Origin: Balanoglossus misakiensis
Taxonomy: Eukaryota; Hemichordata
Direction: 5' to 3'
Assembly (NCBI GenBank): GCA_040954595.2
Contig: CM082580.2
Span: 1,736,001-1,800,000, forward strand
Length of the DNA stretch: 64,000 nucleotides
The notes beneath the pieces are model-generated. The model did no database searches and was not told the DNA's origin. It saw only the letters and a program-made list of their open reading frames with translations. How positions within the stretch are numbered: the stretch's first letter is position 1; each line of letters begins with the position of its first letter. Shown piece after piece: positions 19,501 through 31,213 of this stretch. A program made the position numbers and the translations under genes.

Positions 19501-22500
19501 CTCGTTTGTTTACAAAATTCTGTTATGATGCGCTGAACACATACATATGCCTATGCGCATATGAAAGTTTCCCACTAGACTCTGTAGATCGAGAGATAGT
19601 TCTAAAATTTCCATGTTTGCTTCCAAACAGCCTCGTTTATTTACGGAATTCTGTTTTGAGGCGCAGAACACATAGATAGGCATATGTGCATAAGAAAGTT
19701 TTCCACTATAGACTCTGTAGATCGAGAGATAGTTCTAAAATTTCCATGGTTCTTTCCAAACACAGCCTCGTTCATCTACAAAATTCAGTTGTGATGCGCT
19801 GAACACATACATATGCCTATGCGCATAAGAAAGTTTCCCACTAGACTCTGTAGATCGACGGATAGTTCTAAAATTTCCATGATTGCTTCCAAACACATCC
19901 CCGATTGTTTACAAAATTCTGTTGTGATGCGCAGAACACATAGATAGGCCTATGCGCATAAGAACGTTTTCCACTAGACTCTGTAGATCGAGAGATAGTT
20001 CTAAAATTTCCATGGTTGCTTCCAAACACATCCTCGTTTGTTTACAAAATTCTGTTGTGATGCGCAGAACACATAGATAGGCCTATGCGCATTGGAAAGT
20101 TTTCCACTAGACTCCGTAGATCGACGGATAGTTCTAAAATTTCCATGGTTGCTTCCAAACAGCCTCGTTTATTTACCGAATTCTGTTGTTAGGCGCAGAA
20201 CACATAATAGGCCTATGCGCATAAGAAAGTTTTCCACCAGACTCTGTAGATCGACGGATAGTTGCAAAATTCCCATGGTTGTTTCCAAACAGCCTCGTTT
20301 ATTTACCGAATTCTGTTGTGATGCGTAGAACACATACATATGCCTTTTGCGCATAAGAATTTTTCCACTAGACTTCGTAGATGGACGGATAGTTCTAAAA
20401 TTTCCATGGTTGCTTCCAAACAAAGCCTCGTTTGTTTACAAAATTCTATTGTGATGCGCAGAACACATAGAGAGGCCTATGCGCATAAGAACGTTTTCCA
20501 CTAGACTATGTATATCGACGGATAGTTCTAAAATTTCCATGTTTGCTTCCAAACACATCCTCGTTAGTTTACAAAATTCTGTTGTGATGCGCAGAACACA
20601 TAGATAGGCCTATGCGCATTGGAAAATTTTCCACTAGACTCCGTAGATCGACGGATAGTTCTAAAATTTCCATGGTTGCTTCCAAACACATCCTCGTTTG
20701 TTTACAAAATTCTGCTGTGATGCGCAGAACACATAGATAGGCCTATGCGCATATGAACGTTTTCCACTATACTCTGTAGATCGACGGATAGTTGTAAAAT
20801 TTCCATGGTTGCTTCCAAACAGCCTCGTTTATTTACGGAATTCTGTTTTGAGGCGCAGAACACATAGATAGGCATCTGTGCATAAGAAAGTTTTCCACTA
20901 TAGACTCTGTAGATCGAGAGATAGTTCTAAAATTTCCATGGTTGCTTCCAAACACAGCCTCGTTTGTTTACAGAATTCTGTTGTGATGCGCAGAACACAT
21001 ATATAGGCCTATGCGCATAAGAACGTTTTCCACTAGACTCTGTAGATCGACGGATAGTTGTAAAATTTCCATGGTTGCTTCCAAACAGCCTCGTTTATTT
21101 ACAGATTTCTGTTGTGAGGCGCAGAACACATGATAGGCCTATGCGCATAAGACATGTTTCCACTAGACTCTGTAGATCGACGGATAGTTCTAAAATTTCC
21201 ATGGTTGCTTCCAAACAGCCTCGTTTATTTACCGAATTCTGTTGTTAGGCGCAGAACACGTAATAGGCCTATGCGCATAAGAAAGTTTACCACCAGACTC
21301 TGTAGATCGACGGATAGTTCTAAAATTTCCATGGTTGTTTCCAAACAGCCTCGTTTATTTACCGAATTCTGTTGTGATGCGTAGAACACATACATATGCC
21401 TATGCGCATAAGAATTTTTTCCACTAGACTCCGTAGATCGACGGATAGTTCTAAAATTTCCATGGTTGCTTCCAAACAAAGCGTCGTTTGTTTACAAAAT
21501 TCTGTTGTGATGCGCAGAACACATAGAGAGGCCTATGCGCATAAGAACGTTTTCCACTAGACTATGTATATCGACGGATAGTTCTAAAATTTCCATGTTT
21601 GCTTCCAAACACATCCTCGTTTGTTTACAAAATTCTGTTGTGATGCGCAGAACACATAGATAGGCCTATGCGCATTGGAAAATTTTCCACTAGACTCCGT
21701 AGATCGACGGATAGTTCTAAAATTTCCATGGTTGCTTCCAAACACATCCTCGTTTGTTTACAAAATTCTGCTGTGATGCGCAGAACACATAGATAGGCCT
21801 ATGCGCATATGAACGTTTTCCACTATACTCTGTAGATCGACGGATAGTTGTAAAATTTCCATGGTTGCTTCCAAACAGCCTCGTTTATTTACGGAATTCT
21901 GTTTTGAGGCGCAGAACACATAGATAGGCATCTGTGCATAAGAAAGTTTTCCACTATAGACTCTGTAGATCGAGAGATAGTTCTAAAATTTCCATGGTTG
22001 CTTCCAAACACAGCCTCGTTTGTTTACAGAATTCTGTTGTGATGCGCAGAACACATATATAGGCCTAAACGCATAAGAACGTTTTCCACTAGACTCTGTA
22101 GATCGACGGATAGTTGTAAAATTTCCATGGTTGCTTCCAAACAGCCTCGTTTATTTACAGATTTCTGTTGTGAGGCGCAGAACACATGATAGGCCTATGC
22201 GCATAAGACATTTTTCCACTAGACTCTGTAGATCGACGGATAGTTCTAAAATTTCCATGGTTGCTTCCAAACAGCCTCGTTTATTTACCGAATTCTGTTG
22301 TTAGGCGCAGAACACGTAATAGGCCTATGCGCATAAGAAAGTTTTCCACCAGTCTCTGTAGATCGACGGATAGTTCTAAAATTTCCATGGTTGTTTCCAA
22401 ACAGCCTCGTTTATTTACCGAATTCTGTTGTGATGCGTAGAACACATACATATGCCTATGCGCATAAGAATTTTTTCCACTAGACTCCGTAGATCGACGG

Positions 22501-24499
22501 ATAGTTCTAAAATTTCCATGGTTGCTTCCAAACAAAGCGTCGTTTGTTTACAAAATTCTGTTGTGATGCGCAGAACACATAGAGAGGCCTATGCGCATAA
22601 GAACGTTTTCCACTAGACTCTGTATATCGACGGATAGTTGTAAAATTTCCATGTTTGCTTCCAAACAGCCTCGTTTATTTACGGAATTCTGTTTTGAGGC
22701 GCAGAACACATAGATAGGCATCTGTGCATAAGCAAGTTTTCCACTAGACTCTATAGATCGAGAGATAGTTCTAAAATTTCCATGGTTGCTTCCAAACACA
22801 GCCTCGTTTGTTTACAAAATTCTGTTGTGATGCGCAGAACACATATATAGGCCTATGCGCATAACAACGTTTTCCACTAGACTCTGTAGATCGACGTATA
22901 GTTGTAAAATTTCCATGGTTGCTTCCAAACAGCCTCGTTTATTTACCGATTTCTGTTGTGAGGCGCAGAACACATGATAGGCCTATGCGCATAAGACATT
23001 TTTCCACTAGACTCTGTAGATCGACGGATAGTTCTAAAATTTCCATGGTTGCTTCCAAACAGCCTCGTTTATTTACCGAATTCTGTTGTTAGGCGCAGAA
23101 CACGTAATAGGCCTATGCGCATAAGAAAGTTTTCCACCAGACTCTGTAGATCGACGGATAGTTCTAAAATTTCCATGGTTGCTTCCAAACAGCCTCGTTT
23201 ATTTACCGAATTCTGTTGTGAGGCGCAGAACACGTAATAGGCCTATGCGCATAAGAAAGTTTTCCACCAGACTCTGTAGATCGACGGATAGTTCTAAAAT
23301 TTCCATGGTTGTTTCCAAACAGCCTCGTTTATTTACCGAATTCTGTTGTGATGCGTAGAACACATACATATGCCTATGCGCATAAGAATTTTTTCCACTA
23401 GACTCCGTAGATCGACGGATAGTTCTAAAATTTCCATGGTTGCTTCCAAACAAAGCCTCGTTTGTTTACAAAATTCTGTTGTGATGCGCAGAACACATAG
23501 AGAGGCCTATGCGCATAAGAACGTTTTCCACTAGACTCTGTATATCGACGGATAGTTGTAAAATTTCCATGGTTGCTTCCAAACACATCCTCGTTTGTTT
23601 ACAAAATTCTGTTGTGATGCGCAGAACACATAGATAGGCCTATGCGCATTGGAAAGTTTTCCACTAGACTCCGTAGATCGACGGATAGTTCTAAAATTTC
23701 CATGGTTGCTTCCAAACACATCCTCGTTTGTTTACAAAATTCTGTTGTGATGCGCAGAACACATAGATAGGCCTATGTGCATAAGAAAGTTTTCCACAAG
23801 ACTCTGTAGATCGCGAGATAGTTCTAAAATTTCCATGATTGCTTCCAGACACAGCCTCGTTTGTTTACAAAATTACGTTGTGAAGCGCAGAACACATAGA
23901 TAGGCCTATGCGCATAAGAACGTTTTCCACTAGACTCTGTAGATCGACGGATAGTTCTAAAATTTCCATGGTTGCTTCGAAACAAAGCCTTGTTTGTTTA
24001 CAAAATTCTGTTGTGAAGCGCAGAACACATAGATAGGCCTATGCGCATAAGAACGTTTTCCACTTGACTTTGTAGATCGACGGATAGTTCTAAAATTTCC
24101 ATGGTTGCTTCGAAACAAAGCCTTGTTTGTTTACAAAATTATGTTGTGATGTACAGAACACATGATAGGCCAATGCGCATAAGAAACTTTTCCACTGTAG
24201 ATGGACGGATACTTCTAAAATGTCCATGGTTGCTTCCAAACAGCCTCGTTTATTTACCGAATTCTGTTGTGATGCGTAGAACACATAGATAAGCCTATGC
24301 GCATAAGAAAGTTTTCCACTAGACTCTTTAGATCGACAGATAGTTCTAAAATTCCCATGGTTGCTTCCAAACACTACCTCGTTTGTTTACCGAATTCTGT
24401 TGTGATGCGCAGAACACATAGATAGGCCTATGTGCATAAGAAAGTTTTCCACTAGCCTCTGTAGATCGACGGATAGTTCTAAAATTTCCGTGGTTGCTT
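16508..24499. repeat. About 130-bp tandem satellite, block C
   Basis: About 61 further units, ending at CTTCCAG (24,499). Clear higher-order copies: a four-unit repeat of 517 bp (17,419 vs 17,936), a five-unit repeat of 647 bp (18,323 vs 18,970), and an eight-unit repeat of 1,056 bp (20,169, 21,225 and 22,281), followed by a related copy offset by 918 bp at 23,199. These show repeated unequal exchange. Open frames on both strands repeat with the units and are not genes. Confidence 0.95.
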
Positions 24500-24812
24500 C
24501 CAGTCTAATTAATTCAGATAAAAAGAATTGACACATTATGATGTAAATGTTTATAAAAGTAGTAATAATGGAAGAGATAACCATAATTCAAAATTAATTA
24601 AATTCTAGTGTAATGTTAAAGTTTAGTTTTAAATTTTTCATGAAAAAAATAAGCATATCAAGTGACATGTTTAATAGTGAAAAAAGTACAGTATTATTTA
24701 AACCACAAATAAGAAAAATCTCCTTATTATGACTTGTCAGATTATTAGGTGACAGACAGGAGTTGGCAGATGCTGGAGGCCGGGAGAAAATCATCCTATC
24801 TTATCTGCTCCA
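24500..24812. other. AT-rich flank, no gene seen
   Basis: Sequence between the satellite and the decayed fragment; only short AT-rich frames. Confidence 0.5.
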
Positions 24813-25022
24813 GATCGCTTTGAATATTATCCTCATCCTGATGTACACATATCAGATCAATCTTGTATGTTACTAATTGAACAATTTGTTCTTCGGTATA
24901 ACAGAACCAGTTGAATACTCAAAGTCATGCAAAGGGTAAGACAATATCTCTTCTCCAGAAAGTCAAGGGTTCTTGAGAATATTCCTTCTACACAGGCAGC
25001 TCTAAAAGAACATGTGCTATGA
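24813..25022 (+). pseudogene. Decayed transposon-associated protein fragment
   Basis: In one plus-strand frame the sequence reads DRFEYYPHPDV... LLIEQFVLRYNRTS, a stop, then, in the next frame, RQYLFSRK... LENIPSTQAALKEHVL and a TGA. The pattern (FV-x-YDRTS, then LFTRKGR-x-ENIPPTxAAL) recurs in large families of uncharacterised invertebrate proteins that behave like mobile-element genes. Stops and a frame change make this copy non-functional. The family match is from memory of the pattern and is tentative. Confidence 0.35.
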
Positions 25023-25319
25023 GAAACCTAGCAAAGCTATATCAAACCAACAGAATCCCATTGGAAATCAAGTTGGAAAACTCTTAGTCAAGCCCAAGAA
25101 AAGAGTCAACCTCAGGAAATCAGTTGTAAAAAGTAATGCACATGTTCCTGTAGGTGCTTTAGGTCTAGTCTGACAGCAGTGGTCATTGTTACTGTGAAGG
25201 AGAATGTCATCAAGATTGATCTGATACATGTACATGAGGATTAGGATAATATACAGAGGAATGTATGGAAGCAAGTATGTTTTACAACCCATATTCCTGT
25301 TTCTGAGTGTTACAATTCA

Positions 25320-25600
25320 CCAAAAAGTGCCAATAATGGGACAAAAGTGTGAATGCCAGTTTCTGGCCGCTATTTTGGGATCCATATTGGAAAATGTCCG
25401 CCATGGGTCAATGAATAATTGTACCAAATTTCATGCTTTTAACCCAAAGTGCGCGATTTTAAAGTTTGAATATCTGTTTCTGGTCACTAGAGGGCTGTGT
25501 CATTTTAGATCCATATCAGAAAATGGCCGCCATGGGTCAATGCATAACTGTACCAAGTTTCATGCTTTTAACCCAAATTGCACGATGTTTGGGTTAACTG
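25320..25600. repeat. Degenerate tandem dimer, about 120-130 bp unit
   Basis: Two related units, each with TTTCTGG, ATCCATAT, AAATG-CCGCCATGGGTCAATG and ACCAAATTTCATGCTTTTAAC. The AAAATGGCCGCC motif is shared with the foldback arms at 39.6-40.2 kb. Confidence 0.7.
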
Positions 25601-26471
25601 CCCCACTACAAGGAGAAGTGCAGACTGAAATGCAGTGATTGTCAATGTTGTAAATGTATGTGTTGTTGTTTCTGTAAAATGTCATGTTTTTGTAGAATTG
25701 ATGTTTAACAACTTAGCTACTTTGCATGTCAAGCAAGGAGTACACTTAGTCATGTGTAGTATGGTAGTTTAAGCTTAGCTTTATTGAGATGTCATGTATG
25801 GAGAACATTCACTGGGTTTGAATATTTGCTTGTAGTTTTTAGTCATCCAAGAACTTAGTCTGAGGTTGCCAACCTGTCTATCAGATGTGAAGTTAATACC
25901 TTAAATAATTACAATGACATTGTTCATTTCCCCTGTATCTGTAAAAAATACATGTAATTCATTCAAAAGCTGACTACAAATCACATAGCACAATGCTCAT
26001 TCAAGACAAGATATAATTTTTAAGTTTTAAGTTATAAGGTTTATTTAGTAGAGCATGTTTTGTACATTACATTATATTTCCAGTTTTATTGGAAAAACTG
26101 CATGAAAATACGTGTTCGACGAGTTGCAATGACAGTATTACAGTACATCCATATCATTCCTAATTTTATGTAAGAAAACACTGTTGTTGGTATAAGTCGG
26201 AAACTGACATGAAACTGAATACATATAACTCTTCTTTACACAAGTAATTTCTCACAATATTTTAATGTGACTATACTATTGCTATTTGTATTTGATGTAC
26301 CTGTTCCCAATTGTGAAAAAATAACACTTAGTATACAGTAAATATGAACAAGTTGTTTGGTTTATAGAGGTGATAAGTTTTAATGTAGAGGTTTAATTCT
26401 TTACATTGTGTCTAAAGGCAAAGGATTCTGGAAACTGTTTTGTATAGACAGTGTTCTAAGGTTTTGACAGG
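25601..26471. other. AT-rich gene-free stretch
   Basis: No repeat, RNA gene or coding frame that I can support. Confidence 0.5.
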
Positions 26472-28036
26472 GTTTGATTAGTCCTGTTTCATAAGTCAGG
26501 TCCATGACATATGTACCGACATCTGTGATTGGTCCATCTGGTAATCTTAGGTCCACTTGCGGCACGCTGATTGGAGGGACCTTATGTGTTAGGTCTTATT
26601 ACTATGTATTATTCACTAGACCTTGTAGGTTAGGTCTTATTACTATGTATTATTCGCTTTACAGCTCCATGATTGGTTAATGTGTAGGTCTGGTCCTCCA
26701 GTGTTCACTGCCTCATTATGCAGGACCTTGTAGGTTAGGTCTTATTAATATGTATTTATTCAATTTTCAGCTCCCTGATTGGTTGATGTGTAGGTCTCCA
26801 GATTTCACTGCCTCGTTATGCAAAGTCTTTTGTACTTTCTGAATACAGTTGTCGTATTCTGTCTGGCATGCTGCCTGCGCGTGGTCGAAGCTCGATCCCA
26901 ATGTATAAAGAAAGGCACTCATATAATGATTGGATTTCACCTTTTCCTTCACTATTCATGGCATTTTATGTGATACTGTGAACTAGATACTCGAAATAAA
27001 AATTGCCAGGAGAAATTTAGTATTTTATTTCCAGGGGCGGTTTGTTGAAATGGGCTAGTGTTTTGTTACGTAATGTCTTTCAGCGCATCACTTCGTGTAA
27101 CACCTGGCTGAATACGAAGTGTGTGCTATTCATTCGAGCAAACCAAAAATATCTTACAATAGAAATGTTTAGAATAGCATTGCATTTCCTTGGGATACCT
27201 CATTAGTTGCTTTACAGGTATGATAACTTTTATTGTACTTCTTTCACGAAGCTGCACCGTCATAGTTCCATTTTTATGAAAACAATATAGGAATGTATAA
27301 ACGGACAACGTGGTCCTTATCACAACATCTTCGTCAAAACAAATTTACTTTAAAATAGTAATAACAACAATAATAAAATTGATGATGAGAAGTAGGAGGG
27401 TGATTAAAAAAATATACAACTGTTAGCAAAAATGCTTAATCTTTCCAGGGTGTGGTTTATGTTGGAGATAGTATCAGTCAGGCTATTTCTCAGAAAATCA
27501 ATGAACGATCTGCGGACAAACCGAATAATGTGTTACCACAACGCTAGCCAGGAAGCACATGGGACATTTCACAATGAGGCAGTGAACACTGGGGGGACCA
27601 GACTGACACGTTAACCAATCAGGGAGCTGTATGGTGAATAAATACATATTAATAAGACCTAACCTACAAGGTCCTGCATAATGAGGCAGTGAACACTGGA
27701 GGACCAGACCTACACAATAACCAATCAGGGAGCTGTAAAGTGAATAATACATAGTAATAAGACCTAACCTACAAGGTCCTGTATAATGAGGCAGTGAACA
27801 CATGGGGGACCAGACTGACACGTTAACCAATCAGGGAGCGGTTAAGTGAATAATGCATAGTAATAAGACCTAACCTACAAGGTCTAGTGAATAATACATA
27901 GTAATAAGACCTAACCTACAAGGTCCCTCCAATCAGCGTGCCGAAAGTGGACCTTAGAGAAGCGGATAAACCAATCAGAACATGCAATACATGTGTATAG
28001 GACGTGTAATGTAGGTCATTTTGAAACAGGACTATT
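26472..28036. mobile_element. Foldback element with modular inverted arms
   Basis: Outer ends share AGTCCTGTTTCA (about 26,482) and its complement (about 28,022-28,033). Each arm contains direct copies of a roughly 106-bp module (GCCTCATTATGCAGGACC, TTGTAGGTTAGGTCTTATTA, and a CTGATTGGTT CCAAT-type box): about two in the left arm and three in the right, in opposite orientation. The centre, about 26,825-27,565, has no recognised gene. The structure resembles Foldback/Galileo-type elements with internally repetitive inverted arms; the mobilising family is unknown. No clear target duplication was identified. Confidence 0.75.
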
Positions 28037-28150
28037 TAGACACAGGTTCTTCTGTTCATGACAGGCCCATAAACCTATATTCAGTACTAAATTACAGCCT
28101 GCCAATGGCATATATGATTCTAGAACATTTTTCTGTATCCTTACTGATCT

Positions 28151-28500
28151 TTACTGTAGCAACAGTAATCTTTTTTCAGTATCCAGTTGTTTAGAGTACT
28201 TAACAAACCTTGCTTTTAGGTTTTCAGGCTTTTTCACAGATATTTCATGTGTAAACTTTGGGAATGCCTTGTGCTCCCTGTTAGGCTTTATTGTAAATAA
28301 ATCCTTTAATTTATACATATTAACACACTTCCTCACATCTTTAATTGTGTTGCCAGCGGTGGTATGTGGTGTGTATTGGTACTTGTCTGCTACTTGATCA
28401 AAATACAATTTCTCCAATGACTTTCCAAGCGAACCAACAAGTCTTGAGAATCTTGCCATTTGTGTATCATTGTATTGACCACGACAGCGCTTCAGATTTT
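28151..28500 (-). CDS. DUF6589-like protein, last exon
   Basis: The exon begins after an acceptor (TTTTTTGTCTCAG) and ends at a TAA. The translation (RFSRLVGSLGKSLEKLYFD, then KDVRKCVNMYKLKDLF, then PNREHKAFPKF) follows the C-terminal pattern of DUF6589 proteins: a conserved helix, a KDI-like segment, then F-x-x-x-PGR-x-H-x-x-F. Phase matches the exon at 29,094-28,963. DUF6589 is a domain of unknown function common in mobile-element-like multicopy genes of corals, molluscs and other invertebrates; a transposase role has been suspected but I know of no demonstration. Confidence 0.6.
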
Positions 28501-28962
28501 CTGAGACAAAAAATTGAACCAAAATTTACTAAATAAATACTCTAGGTATCATAATTGGCATATTGTAATAAATATGTTACAAAATTCTCACACATTTTTG
28601 AGAAAGCAAATAAATCAAATTTCACCAAAGTCATTAATTACAGGAAAAACAAAAGAGCTTGACATGTCCAAAAACAAGAACTTTTGTCCTACTTTCTTGT
28701 CCTATTTGGAGGTTAACCAAATATAGTTTTTCTTTACCGTAAACTTTATACATGTATTTATACTATGTACTGAGGGGAATACGATAATGTTTATTGAGCT
28801 CAAAATCCCTGATGAAGCTTAGACTGTGGGTTGAAATCAAAATTTCAATTTCATTGAGAAAATTTACACCAAAATATCCACTGCAGCCCCTACAGACCAG
28901 TGTAAAATTTGCTGGTTCCATCAGACATGTAAATGACATGAAAGACTATTTGTAATACCTAC

Positions 28963-29094
28963 GTTTGAATGTGTTATTCAAGAATTCATTGGCCAGATCC
29001 AAAGCCACATTATTGCAAATGCCTCCACGGATATTTACTGTTCGGTTCCACTTGATTTCTTCTGAGAGTCTCTTTGGCAACCACCCATTTACTC
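28963..29094 (-). CDS. DUF6589-like protein, internal exon
   Basis: Acceptor TTCCTTTCCCAG; donor CAAAC followed by GTAGGT. The translation contains WNRTVNIRGG, then LDLANEFLNNTFK, which I recognise as the most conserved DUF6589 stretch (WNR-x-VN-x-G, LD-x-x-x-E-x-LN-x-x-FK). The exon enters and leaves in phase 1, consistent with both neighbours. Confidence 0.6.
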
Positions 29095-29318
29095 CTGGGA
29101 AAGGAAATGTTTTAATTTATTTACCTAATCGGTTTTATCTTACTTGTCAAACCTGTACATGTTATGTCTCAATTCTAAGTAAATATGACATGTTGTCAAT
29201 AAACTCTCTTTTCCATGTTTGTATTAATTCTTCCTATAATTATTATCAATGGATTGAAGTCTGTCTATTATAAACATCCCCAGGAAGCAAATAAAAATCT
29301 GTAAGAAAGAGGTGCCTC

Positions 29319-29713
29319 AATTCATGGTTCCACAGCTGTCAATCACACTGAACCCTCAGCCAATCAGAGCCGAGAAAAGTCATGCTGTTCACACAACCGC
29401 CATTTTGTCCCACATATAATCAACAACGTGGCCCAGCCTACAGTACACGCTCAGGTAGAGATAGACAGACTGGAAGTTTTTTTTCAGTTTTAGGAACTTA
29501 ATGGTTTTAAAATATCGGCCAGAATAGTGAAGAGATGCGCCTGGGGGACGTGTAAATCGGATGAAAGGTACCTTGACCCAACATCGAGTATATTTTTTGT
29601 TCCGTTTCCGAAGCCAAAAACGCAGAGAGAGAGGTGTCTCAGGTGGTGGATATTAAACGTTTGCGTTTAGATTTTAAACTGACACGTCTTCAATATAAAT
29701 ATTTAACAATGAT
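29319..29713 (+). mobile_element. THAP zinc-finger element, 5' segment, copy 1
   Basis: A 395-bp segment with a promoter-like start (CCAATCAGAGC, a CGCCATTTTGTCC YY1-like site) followed at about 29,535 by a frame reading C-A-W-G-T-C, then FVPFPKPK, then RCLRWW. This is the N-terminal half of a C2CH THAP domain (CX4C, the conserved Pro and Trp). It lies antisense within an intron of the DUF6589-like gene. A copy with few differences is at 53,083-53,474. The segment stops before the last zinc ligands, so it is either a 5' exon or a truncated P-element/THAP-type transposon. Confidence 0.65.
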
Positions 29714-30187
29714 TTTATTGCTAAAGTGTTTGAAAATTTTGAAATTCATATGCTGCTTGCAATTTTCATTCGATAAGTCAATGATGTTCGACCCGTTATA
29801 AAATTTCCGGCGTTGTAAACAATGGGGCCGCGCGCTGTCAATCCAAGTAACGTTCACGTAGTTTTCTGAATTCGCCGTGTTATCAGTGCTTTCATCCATA
29901 TTTACCTACCAAAAATATCTCCAGTTGAAGTGATACCTCTTGTGTCTCGTATTTCGTCTGATTTCACTCAGAAATAGCACGATAAACTTAACCTTCGAGG
30001 TCCGTTATTACTAGTACTATAGCCACTGCTACAGCTGATCGCGGTTTAATGCCCGTTTGCGTGTAACCCCGACCGCATAACATGATCTTTCGATCGTTTT
30101 AAAATAGTGCTATTTTATTGCTGAAATGTTTTAAATTCACAAAGAAGCTCAATTTCATGGAAACTAGGTCTATGTATGTGATAAACA
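29714..30187. other. Unassigned interval with weak minus-strand frame
   Basis: A minus-strand frame from an ATG at 29,899 (an acidic, Asn-rich start) runs about 69 codons without recognisable domains or an obvious donor. I do not call a gene. Confidence 0.3.
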
Positions 30188-30323
30188 TATAATTCCCCCG
30201 TATTCCTCACTCGTGTGTCTGCGTCGCGAACTCGACATTCCCAGTATAGCCTGCGGCCCGGGGGGATACGGCCGCTATCGTCCGCGATGCAGGCACTCTC
30301 GTTCGAAATACGGGGGAATTATA
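30188..30323. mobile_element. 136-bp MITE-like element with 17-bp perfect inverted ends
   Basis: TATAATTCCCCCGTATT at the left end and its exact complement at 30,307-30,323. The core is much more GC- and CpG-rich than the flanks. The only direct repeat at the borders is TA/TATA, so the superfamily is open. Confidence 0.6.
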
Positions 30324-30479
30324 CCTCATTAAACCCTTTTCCTGTGACTTCTTGGATAGGTTTTTTAACTCTGGTAGGTAGCATACAGAAATATCGCCAG
30401 GAACGTTGCGCAGACTATCGCTGAACGAATCTAGTTTCCCCAACCACGTTGTGGAGCTATGGAGGTCAATGTCCCACAA
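30324..30479 (-). other. Possible exon of unknown gene
   Basis: A minus-strand frame (SSTTWLGKLDSFSDS, then PELKNLSKKSQEKGL) ends near AATGAG/GTATAATT, a possible donor at the MITE border. It has no family match and no clear start; low confidence that it is coding. Confidence 0.2.
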
Positions 30480-30495
30480 GCTTTGAGCTTGTGGG
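30473..30495. repeat. Perfect 10-bp-stem hairpin
   Basis: CCCACAAGCT, TTG, AGCTTGTGGG. It sits between the possible exon at 30.4 kb and a GC-rich stretch. Role unknown. Confidence 0.6.
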
Positions 30496-30647
30496 GCGTA
30501 GCAACAGTAACTAAGGGGGGCGTGGCTTATTACCGTAGAGTGGAACTATGAATATACAGGTAGAATTCTATTCACATTGTCACTTATGACTTGAAGTGGA
30601 AAATCTGCCATCAATGCAGAGGGGTCCTGATTAGATAGTTATCTTAC

Positions 30648-30795
30648 CAGCTAATAACCTGTGACCCTGAATCAAAAATTTGTAATGGTTATTACACAAA
30701 AACTGTAACATATCCAGTCTCCAGTTTGAGATAATCCCCTCGCCATCAGTTACATAGCTACTACTCTCAAGATTGAGTGATAAATCCATAGGACA
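30648..30795 (-). CDS. DUF6589-like protein, internal exon
   Basis: The donor is GTAAGAT after GCTG. The acceptor TTTGAAG is weak. The translation (DGEGIISNWRLDMLQFL, then NNHYKFLIQGHRLLA) fits the segment that precedes WNR-x-VN in DUF6589 proteins. It joins the 29,094 exon in phase. It does not join the upstream exon (31,589-31,214) in phase, so an exon between them is missing from my model or has been lost. Confidence 0.5.
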
Positions 30796-30952
30796 CTTCA
30801 AAGTAATTGATTATAAAATCATCCAAAATGTGTATGGACAGTCATAACAGTGTCACAAACTGCTCTGTGTTATATATGCGGGTTTGGTTGTAACTGACCA
30901 AACATTATGTATTGGAGATATCACTGGACACAGATGGAGAGACAGACAGACA

Positions 30953-30953
30953 G

Positions 30954-30987
<34 letters not shown>

Positions 30988-31006
30988 ACACACACACACA
31001 CACACA
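30953..31006. repeat. (CA)n microsatellite
   Basis: About 25 dinucleotides with one TA interruption; a run of 14 C follows at 31,100-31,113. Confidence 0.95.
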
Positions 31007-31213
31007 GATGTTTAGATAGGTTCAACCCAAATTATAAGCTCCTCATTGTGGGCTAAAAATTCACATAACATACTCCCCAGTGAATGCAGTTCATGTGATT
31101 CCCCCCCCCCCCCAGGTAGCATAGTACATTGTTTTCAGTGTGAGTTACATGTCATTGCAACACATATATGGTCCAAGTAATGGCATATTAATACATAAAT
31201 GATAGACACTAAC

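Noticed and set aside
4432-23719. Dozens of similar 60-84 codon frames on both strands
   Set aside because: They recur with the satellite period on both strands and have no ribosomal, domain or splice context; they exist because the unit is poor in stop codons.
1-24499. Regularly spaced palindrome-bearing repeats resembling a CRISPR array
   Set aside because: Units are contiguous, with no unique spacers, and about 130 bp long; no cas-like gene is present and the context is eukaryotic.
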